Shown here piece after piece: positions 29,722 through 34,876 of a stretch of 34,876 bases of DNA. Each line of letters opens with the position of its first letter. Within the stretch, counting starts at the first letter, position 1. The stretch lies in NCBI GenBank assembly GCA_024398815.1, contig JAKSIL010000029.1:1-34876 (forward strand), given 5' to 3'. The notes below the pieces were generated by a model. The model ran no database searches and was not told the origin of the DNA. It worked only from the letters and a program-made list of their open reading frames with translations. This stretch comes from Fibrobacter sp. Lineage in GTDB: Bacteria > Fibrobacterota > Fibrobacteria > Fibrobacterales > Fibrobacteraceae. Position numbers and translations under genes: made by a program.

Positions 29722-30123
29722 ATGGCAAATATTGCAAAAATGGAGATGGCGAACGCCCTCTTTAAAAAAAAATGCATCAAGGTCGAAAAGGCTTTCTTTG
29801 GACTCAAGACGAACGTTACCTATACACCTACTAATTCTTCGGTTGTCGGAGATTGTCTTGACTTCAGCTGTGCCGATAGCAAGAAGGTTGTTGAGTTCTT
29901 TGAAGCCGCCCCGAATCAGGTAGAGGCTCTTGTCCAAAAAGAAGGTCAGGTGAAACAAAGCTGCAATGGCAATACTCGTCTGTTCCTGTGCTATTCCAAG
30001 GATCGTAAGTTTGCCGCAATGCAGTTGTTCCTGTATTCCAACTTCGAGTACCGTGCGCAGGGCGATGCAAAATTCTTTGAAGGAAGCGACGCTGAAAAGA
30101 AGCTCAAGGCTTTTGTAGGCTAA
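29722..30123 (+). CDS. Hypothetical cytoplasmic protein
   Basis: 133 aa from ATG 29722, with AAAGAGA upstream; no signal peptide. Soluble-looking, alternating helices and strands (EKAFFGLKTNVTYTPT, VVEFFEAAPNQVEALVQKE, AAMQLFLYSNFEYRAQG, AEKKLKAFVG). No family recognised. Own transcription unit: preceded by a ~120-bp gap and followed by a terminator hairpin. Confidence 0.65.
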   Translation: MANIAKMEMANALFKKKCIKVEKAFFGLKTNVTYTPTNSSVVGDCLDFSCADSKKVVEFFEAAPNQVEALVQKEGQVKQSCNGNTRLFLCYSKDRKFAAMQLFLYSNFEYRAQGDAKFFEGSDAEKKLKAFVG

Positions 30124-30163
30124 TCTTCCCTATCTAAACCAAAATCCTCCAAATCATCAAATG

Positions 30164-30193
30164 GGGCTTTGATTTTGTCAGAGCCCTATTTTT
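30164..30193 (+). terminator. Rho-independent terminator
   Basis: GGGCT ... AGCCC stem around TTGATTTTGTCAG (with an internal TG/CA pair), followed by TATTTTTG. 41 bp after the stop at 30123. Confidence 0.7.
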
Positions 30194-30252
30194 GTGCTCT
30201 TTTTTGGGAATGCAGCCATTTTTCGAGGTGGCTTTTGTATATTTAAAGAAGT

Positions 30253-30930
30253 ATGAAGTTTGTTTGCCCCAAGTTTTTCTTGTTTCTTGCTGTTGTCGCC
30301 TTCTTGTTTCTGAATTTGCAGGGCTGCGCGACCATGCGCAAGTTGGACGCGGCCAGCATTCTCAACAACACGACGTTGGAATTCAAGGAACTGGTGCTCG
30401 ACTCCGTCGATGTGAATCCGAATCTGTTTGAAAAGGCTGGCGAAGCCATCAAGTCCAGTTTGCTTCCGAACCCGCAGGTGGTGACTCTGGTGCAGAACAT
30501 CGCCCGTGGAATTATCGAATCCGAATTGGGCACGGCTCATTTGAGTGCCACTCTTTTGGCTACCAGTAAAAACGAGGATTCGCTTTGGGTCCGCAAGTTT
30601 ACGGCGACTCTCGCCCTGGATTCGCTTATGGAACTCCCCCTACTGCTCAGGGATTCTACCATCCTTGCCCCTGGCGAAAACAATCTTGTAATTACATCTA
30701 AATTTCCTATAGACCGCAGGCTTTTCAAGCTGAAGGAAGTCAAGAAATATCGCATAAAGGGTGTTTTCGAAGTCGCACTTGATGCTGAAAGCGAAACGAT
30801 TCCTTTGGAATTCGATATTGAACACGAGATAACGCACGAAGAAATTACGGCGCTGGAGGACCGCGCTCGTGAATCCCTTTTAAACGGCCTTGTAAGCGAT
30901 TGGGTTGGTGCCCTCCTCCCCGATGAATGA
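30253..30930 (+). CDS. Lipoprotein, possibly LEA14/water-stress-like domain
   Basis: 225 aa. Signal peptide with lipobox LQGC (Cys 25). The mature part alternates short beta segments (TTLEFKELVLDSVDVNPNLF, WVRKFTATLALDSLMELPLLL, NNLVITSKFPIDRR, VKKYRIKGVFEVALD), like the Ig-like LEA_2 domain found in bacterial lipoproteins, with an inserted ~35-residue helix. The family call is tentative. 19 bp separate it from the M3 peptidase gene, so the two are probably cotranscribed. Confidence 0.6.
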   Translation: MKFVCPKFFLFLAVVAFLFLNLQGCATMRKLDAASILNNTTLEFKELVLDSVDVNPNLFEKAGEAIKSSLLPNPQVVTLVQNIARGIIESELGTAHLSATLLATSKNEDSLWVRKFTATLALDSLMELPLLLRDSTILAPGENNLVITSKFPIDRRLFKLKEVKKYRIKGVFEVALDAESETIPLEFDIEHEITHEEITALEDRARESLLNGLVSDWVGALLPDE

Positions 30931-30948
30931 TTTTAAGTTAGGTGAAAA

Positions 30949-32643
30949 ATGACAATACGCAAATTTGTTCCAAACAACCTGGATCCCGATAACGAAAAAG
31001 AAATCGCAAGGCTCTATGGTTCGCTGTTGCAGCGCGAAATCAAGAGCGGCAAGGAATATCTTCGCCAGTGGATTATGGACTGGAGCGAGCTTTCGTCAGT
31101 TTTGAACGAAGTCTACTGCCGCCGCTACGTGGCCATGACTTGCAACACTCAGGACAAAGAGGCTGAACAGCTTTACAGCGGTTTTGTGGAAAACATTCAG
31201 CCCATCATGAACGAGTACGACGACAAGCTGAACAAGAAATTGATGGCGCACCCGGCGAAGGATTTGTTGAAGGGTGAATTCGGCGAATGGTTCAAGGCGG
31301 TTCAAGTTTCTCTGGACTTGTTCTCCCCCGACAACATTCCTCTCGAGACCGAAGAAAACAAGGAAATCCAGGCCTATCAGAAAATCACCGGTGGCATGAG
31401 CGTTGAATTTGACGGCGGAACAAAGACGATGCAACAGATGGCCGCGTACATGGAAAAGACGGATCGCGACCTGCGCGAAAAGGCTTGGAAAACCATGTGG
31501 GAACGTCGACTGCAGGACAAGGAAGCCTTGGACAACGCCTACGACAAGCTCTTCAGTATCCGCAAGCAAATGGCGAAGAACGCCCACTGCAAGGATTTCA
31601 TCGACTACATATTCCTCGCCAAGCACCGTTTCGATTACACTCCCAAGGACTGCGAAGACTTCCACGAAAGCATTGAAAGGTTCGTCCTTCCGTTGCAGAA
31701 GGAAATGTACAAGCGCCGTGCGAAGAAAATGGGACTCGATAGACTGCGTCCGTGGGACTTGGACGTGGACCCGCTTTCGAGGCCGCCTTTAAAGCCTTAC
31801 AGCTCTGGCGAAGAACTCATCGAAAAGTGCGACCAGATTTTCGAGAGCATCCACGGCCAGGCCGGCAAGTGGGCCCGCGAAATGCAGGCGAAAAAACTCA
31901 TCGACCCCGATAGCAGGCTGGGCAAGGCGCCCGGCGGATACCAAATCGGTTTCGACGAAAGCCGCCTCCCCTTCATCTTCATGAACTCCGCCAACACGGA
32001 CCGCGACATCTACACACTGCTCCACGAATCTGGACACTCGTTCCACCAGTTCGCCTTGGCTGACCAGCCGATTGCCGCCTACCGCGACGTTCCGGCGGAA
32101 TTTGCCGAGGTGGCGAGTATGAGCATGGAATTGATTGGAACTTCGAACTTAAAGCCTTTCTATGGCGATGATTCCGAATCCATCGCCCGCAGCATCGAAG
32201 GTGAACTTGCCGACGTGGTATGGCTTTTCCCCTGGGTCGCAAGCATCGACAGTTTCCAGCACAGGCTCTACAACTTCCCCACACACACAGCGAGCGACCG
32301 CAGCGATATCTGGACGGAAATCATGGACCGCTACGACGCAGGGGTGGATTATTCCGGGCTCGAAGCCGTGCGCCGCAACCTTTGGCAAAAGCAACTGCAC
32401 CTTTTCGAGTGCCCGTTCTACTACATCGAGTATGGAATTGCCCAGATTGGCGCTCTCCAGGTGTGGGCGAATTTCAAGAAGGATCCGCAGAAGGCGATTG
32501 ATGACCTCTTCAAGGCCGAAAGCCTGGGATGCAGCCGCCCGATTCCTGAACTTTTCGCCGCCGCGAACATCAAATTTGACTTCACTCCGAAGACGCTAGA
32601 ACCTCTTATGCAGGTCGTATGGGACGAAATGTCGAAATTTTAA
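30949..32643 (+). CDS. M3-family oligoendopeptidase (PepF-like)
   Basis: 564 aa. Zinc-binding motif H359-E-S-G-H363 in LLHESGHSFHQF, with the third ligand expected in EFAEVASMSMEL ~27 residues later. The N-terminal two thirds are helical (for example KTMQQMAAYMEKTDRDLREKAW), as in thimet/oligoendopeptidase F enzymes that enclose short peptides. Cytoplasmic peptide turnover is likely; no signal peptide. GGTGAAAA precedes ATG. Length matches the PepF group. Confidence 0.92.
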   Translation: MTIRKFVPNNLDPDNEKEIARLYGSLLQREIKSGKEYLRQWIMDWSELSSVLNEVYCRRYVAMTCNTQDKEAEQLYSGFVENIQPIMNEYDDKLNKKLMAHPAKDLLKGEFGEWFKAVQVSLDLFSPDNIPLETEENKEIQAYQKITGGMSVEFDGGTKTMQQMAAYMEKTDRDLREKAWKTMWERRLQDKEALDNAYDKLFSIRKQMAKNAHCKDFIDYIFLAKHRFDYTPKDCEDFHESIERFVLPLQKEMYKRRAKKMGLDRLRPWDLDVDPLSRPPLKPYSSGEELIEKCDQIFESIHGQAGKWAREMQAKKLIDPDSRLGKAPGGYQIGFDESRLPFIFMNSANTDRDIYTLLHESGHSFHQFALADQPIAAYRDVPAEFAEVASMSMELIGTSNLKPFYGDDSESIARSIEGELADVVWLFPWVASIDSFQHRLYNFPTHTASDRSDIWTEIMDRYDAGVDYSGLEAVRRNLWQKQLHLFECPFYYIEYGIAQIGALQVWANFKKDPQKAIDDLFKAESLGCSRPIPELFAAANIKFDFTPKTLEPLMQVVWDEMSKF

Positions 32644-32740
32644 TGAATTTTATTTGAAATTTCGGTGTTTTTTATAAAAAAAAGCCCAAAAAGGCTTGCC
32701 AAACGACATAAAAAAATGTATAATTGGCGCACATCCTAAT

Positions 32741-32825
32741 GGAGGGATGGCCGAGTGGTTGAAGGCGCACGCTTGGAAAGCGTGTTTACCTTACGGTAAC
32801 GAGGGTTCGAATCCCTCTCCCTCTT
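32741..32825 (+). tRNA. tRNA-Ser (anticodon GGA)
   Basis: Acceptor GGAGGGA pairs with TCCCTCT (G-U at the end). The D arm is GCCGAGTGGTTGAAGGC, the anticodon stem CACGC/GCGTG with loop TTGGAAA (anticodon GGA). Long variable arm TTACC/GGTAA, diagnostic of class II tRNAs, and T arm GAGGG-TTCGAAT-CCCTC. The 3' CCA is not encoded. It reads UCC/UCU, useful in a genome rich in serine linkers. Confidence 0.95.
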
Positions 32826-32850
32826 CTAAAACTTTTTCGGAGGTACCCCG

Positions 32851-33159
32851 ATGTCCGATCAGAGAGTCTATCTTGATGACATTTATGCTAGCGAAGAATG
32901 TCAAGGCTCCGTTTTCCGTGCAGTTGTCATGATGGCACAGGAAGCCCGCTTCCTCAACAATCAGGCCGGTCAGGGTTACATCCAGCTCAACAAGAAACCC
33001 ACCACCATCGCAATGTACAAGTTCAAGGAAGGCAAGCTTTCCTTCGGTGAAAAGGCCGATAACGATGTTACCGCCGATGCCGTTGAAAACGCTGTGGAAG
33101 AATCTCCGGTCAGCATGGAACAGAGTGCTGCCGATGCAGATGCCGCCTTCGGCATGTAA
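32851..33159 (+). CDS. rpoZ: Probable RNA polymerase omega subunit
   Basis: 102 aa. The core VFRAVVMMAQEARFLNNQ...KKPTTIAMYKFKEGKLSF (about 22-68) fits the omega fold: helix with AxxARxxN, then a 'KPTTIAM..F.EGK' segment equivalent to RPTTIAL.E...GK. It would aid assembly of the beta' subunit. The C-terminal ~35 residues are acidic and variable. GGAGG ribosome-binding site 8 bases before ATG, in the 25-bp gap after tRNA-Ser. The match is good but short, so moderate confidence. Confidence 0.65.
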   Translation: MSDQRVYLDDIYASEECQGSVFRAVVMMAQEARFLNNQAGQGYIQLNKKPTTIAMYKFKEGKLSFGEKADNDVTADAVENAVEESPVSMEQSAADADAAFGM

Positions 33160-33181
33160 TTCATAAAGGAATTAAAAAACG

Positions 33182-33211
33182 AAATCCGACTCGATGAGCC
33201 GGATTTTTTTT
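33182..33211. terminator. Bidirectional terminator
   Basis: AAATCCGACT, loop CGATG, AGCCGGATTT, then a run of T; A residues on the other side make it usable for the convergent minus-strand gene as well. Confidence 0.85.
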
Positions 33212-33235
33212 ATGCTTGATGATGATGTTGCGGTT

Positions 33236-34483
33236 TTAACGGACCTGGTAAGTCCTGATGGCGCGGCTCTTGTGGCGCACGATGCGGCCCTTGATATCGA
33301 AAATACGACCGCAGTCGAGAGGCGAAATATATTTGTAGCGGTCCGGAGTCCTTGCGCCAATGGCCTCGGTCTTGGTTGTGTCGGTCGAGGCGTCCTTGGA
33401 AGTGTCGCCTGCAATTTCCTTCTCGGCATCGCCCTGCGAATCTTTTTCCTCGTCCGTCTTTTTGTCTGTCGACGGAGTTTCTGACGAAGTAGGAGTGTCG
33501 GGGTCGGCTGCCACTTGAGTCGAGGTATCCTTTATGATCCAGACAAACGAGTCGTCTTGCTTTTTGTTGTTCTGCAGCACTTGGGTGCCATTCGCTTGCA
33601 GATAAAGTTTGCTCTTGTAATTCTGCAAATAGAAGGCATCGGGTGTATTGACTGGAGCTCCTTCAAGAATATATCTTTGGTGGGCTCCCCCATTCCAGCC
33701 GTAGGTGCTTGCGACGACGCCTGCTGCGGTGGATTCGTTCGGGATGTCTATGACGCGGTCGCCAAGTTCAATGCGGTATGTGACCGGATTATCGCCGACG
33801 GTGTAGAGGTTGATGATTGTCGCATCGGATTCGCAGTCCATAAGTTCAAGTGCGTTGCTTGAAGTTATGCCCATGCACAAGAACGGCCCACTAGCCATCT
33901 TGATGTGGACTGTCTTGTAGAACGCTTCCTTGAAGATGTCCTGATACATGGCGTTCACGATTTTGGCGTGATTGATGAGATCCTGTTCAGAATGGACTTC
34001 GCTGCGGTAGTTGATGCCGTAAGGCCAGAAGTGCTGGCTGTCTCCGTGGAGCTCGGCGTCCGCACCGTCAAGTTCCTTGAGTAGGGCCTGTGCTTTTTGC
34101 CCCTGGAATACGCCGTCCTTGAACATGGCTTTGTATTCGCTGGTCGTTCCCATGCCCATGGTGTGGGCAACTTCGTGCATGGCGGTGCCAACGTACATGT
34201 AGTTGCGGTCCTTGCCGAAGCGGAGGTCGCCGTTGCTGCTCGCTTCGGCGGTCGGGACACCTGTGCTGTAATAGACGTTGATGTACTTGGAAAGTGTCGT
34301 GTATGTGTTGTAGTAGTACATCGCGGAATCCATCGCGATGGTAATGAGTTCATAAGCCTCTTTTTCGTCGGCTGTTGGATTTTCGGACTTGTGCAGCGTG
34401 TACGAAACCTTGCCTCCGGCGAATGCGCTTGTAAACGACATGGCGCATGCGGCTAAGGCGACAAAAAGCTTCTTGAAATTCAT
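33236..34483 (-). CDS. Secreted zinc-metalloprotease-like protein with C-terminal lectin-like and sorting-like segments
   Basis: 415 aa. Signal peptide (KKLFVALAACAMSFTSAFA). AMHEVAHTMGMGT (about 102-114) is an HExxH zinc motif in the metzincin-like setting HExxHxxG, preceded by MYVGT. The middle (LELMDCESDATIINLYTV ... FYLQNYKSKLYLQANGTQVLQ ... DSFVWIIKD) looks like beta-trefoil (ricin-type) repeats, which often bind sugars. An Asp/Lys/Thr-rich linker (~325-375) leads to a short C-terminal segment (ISPLDCGRIFDIKGRIV) like other Fibrobacter exported enzymes. Whether it is an active protease is not certain. Ends at the shared terminator. Confidence 0.65.
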   Translation of the reverse strand: MNFKKLFVALAACAMSFTSAFAGGKVSYTLHKSENPTADEKEAYELITIAMDSAMYYYNTYTTLSKYINVYYSTGVPTAEASSNGDLRFGKDRNYMYVGTAMHEVAHTMGMGTTSEYKAMFKDGVFQGQKAQALLKELDGADAELHGDSQHFWPYGINYRSEVHSEQDLINHAKIVNAMYQDIFKEAFYKTVHIKMASGPFLCMGITSSNALELMDCESDATIINLYTVGDNPVTYRIELGDRVIDIPNESTAAGVVASTYGWNGGAHQRYILEGAPVNTPDAFYLQNYKSKLYLQANGTQVLQNNKKQDDSFVWIIKDTSTQVAADPDTPTSSETPSTDKKTDEEKDSQGDAEKEIAGDTSKDASTDTTKTEAIGARTPDRYKYISPLDCGRIFDIKGRIVRHKSRAIRTYQVR

Positions 34484-34581
34484 GATATCTCCTATTGAAC
34501 CACCACCAACCTAAAAATATCCTTTAAAAAGTTCGTTTGCAAGCAAATTTTTTGAAAAAAGGGGGTTATATGTTTTTATTG

Positions 34582-34610
34582 TGGACAATCAAGCGTCAAT
34601 TTGTTAAATT
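34582..34610 (+). promoter_or_regulatory. Candidate promoter of the aldolase gene
   Basis: TGGACA (34582-34587), 17-bp spacer, TAAATT (34605-34610), followed by a leader with a small GGCGA/TCGCC hairpin (about 34633-34648) and GAGG at 34661-34664. Confidence 0.5.
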
Positions 34611-34671
34611 TTACCCCGTAATTTCTTAAACCGGCGATGCAAGTCGCCAATCAAATCAAAGAGGTAAAAAA

Positions 34672-34876
34672 ATGGCAGTTTCTTACAAGGAACTCGGCTT
34701 GGTTAACACCAAGGAAATGTTTGCTAAGGCTGTTGCTGGTGGCTACGCTATCCCGGCTTTCAACTTCAACACCATGGAACAGATGCAGGCCATCGTCCAG
34801 GCTTCCGTCAAGCAGAAGTCCCCGGTCATCATGCAGGTTTCTAAGGGTGCTCGTAACTATGCAAACGGCACCATCC
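34672..34876 (+). CDS. fba: Class II fructose-bisphosphate aldolase, 3'-truncated by the window edge
   Basis: First 68 codons visible from ATG 34672. ELGLVNTKEMFAKAVAGGYAIPAFNFNTMEQMQAIVQASVKQKSPVIMQVSKGARNYANGTI is the conserved N-terminal half-barrel start of class II aldolases, including the AIPAFNFN strand and QVSKGA. The enzyme cleaves fructose-1,6-bisphosphate in glycolysis using zinc. The metal-binding His residues lie beyond the window. Confidence 0.93.
   Translation, partial: MAVSYKELGLVNTKEMFAKAVAGGYAIPAFNFNTMEQMQAIVQASVKQKSPVIMQVSKGARNYANGTI

Noticed and set aside
32696..32932. A 78-codon plus-strand frame covering tRNA-Ser
   Set aside because: It reads through a clear class II tRNA and into the start of the omega-like gene in another frame.

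Overview
The window most likely comes from a Fibrobacter chromosome (phylum Fibrobacterota). The main reasons are three secreted proteins with the 'Fibrobacter succinogenes major paralogous' (FISUMP) domain, polyserine linkers on exported proteins, a GH43/CBM6 plant-polysaccharide hydrolase, and housekeeping genes (dnaK, dnaJ, grpE, fba, tRNA-Ser) of ordinary bacterial type. The assignment rests on family recognition, not on a database search.

Layout. 1-1019: end of a FISUMP protein with 57-bp tandem repeats. 1016-3436: minus-strand operon of small genes (TfoX-like, two small membrane proteins, two GNAT acetyltransferases, a zinc-ribbon protein). 3553-4458: class A beta-lactamase. 4703-6528: a lipoprotein translationally coupled to a radical SAM/SPASM enzyme. 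6734-8494: CotH-like protein. 8585-11801: dnaJ and dnaK. 12229-15085: two FISUMP lipoproteins whose first ~120 codons and promoter region are a recent duplication, with 143-bp intergenic repeats. 15369-17568: a toxin-antitoxin cluster, with a type III (RNA antitoxin) TenpN/ToxN-like system, an ORF6N remnant and a RelB/YoeB pair. 17779-19908: GH43. 20074-20745: grpE. 20853-29089: an integrated filamentous phage. 29169-34876: small unknown genes, a lipoprotein, an M3 oligopeptidase, tRNA-Ser(GGA), a probable RNA polymerase omega subunit, a secreted metalloprotease-like protein and the start of class II aldolase.

The most interesting element is the ~8.2-kb inovirus-type prophage. It has no integrase and lies between two copies of a 28-bp site with the architecture of a chromosomal dif site (XerC arm, 6-bp centre, XerD arm), so it probably integrates with the host XerCD recombinase. 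Its minus-strand genes follow the order of M13: ssDNA-binding protein candidate, tiny membrane protein, major coat (mature form 50 residues), strong terminator, 30-residue minor coat candidate, long Cys-rich adsorption protein, pVI-like protein, Zot/pI ATPase, secretin, then an HUH rolling-circle Rep. Several small unknown genes run on the plus strand, and a 780-bp non-coding region full of hairpins is the likely origin and packaging region.

Two regulatory findings stand out. dnaK and grpE, although 9 kb apart, each carry a consensus-perfect sigma-54 (-24/-12) promoter with a similar TGTT-N-ATGAAACA inverted repeat just upstream, and no CIRCE element. The type III toxin gene is preceded by two ~52-bp direct repeats and a rho-independent terminator, the arrangement expected for a self-processing RNA antitoxin.
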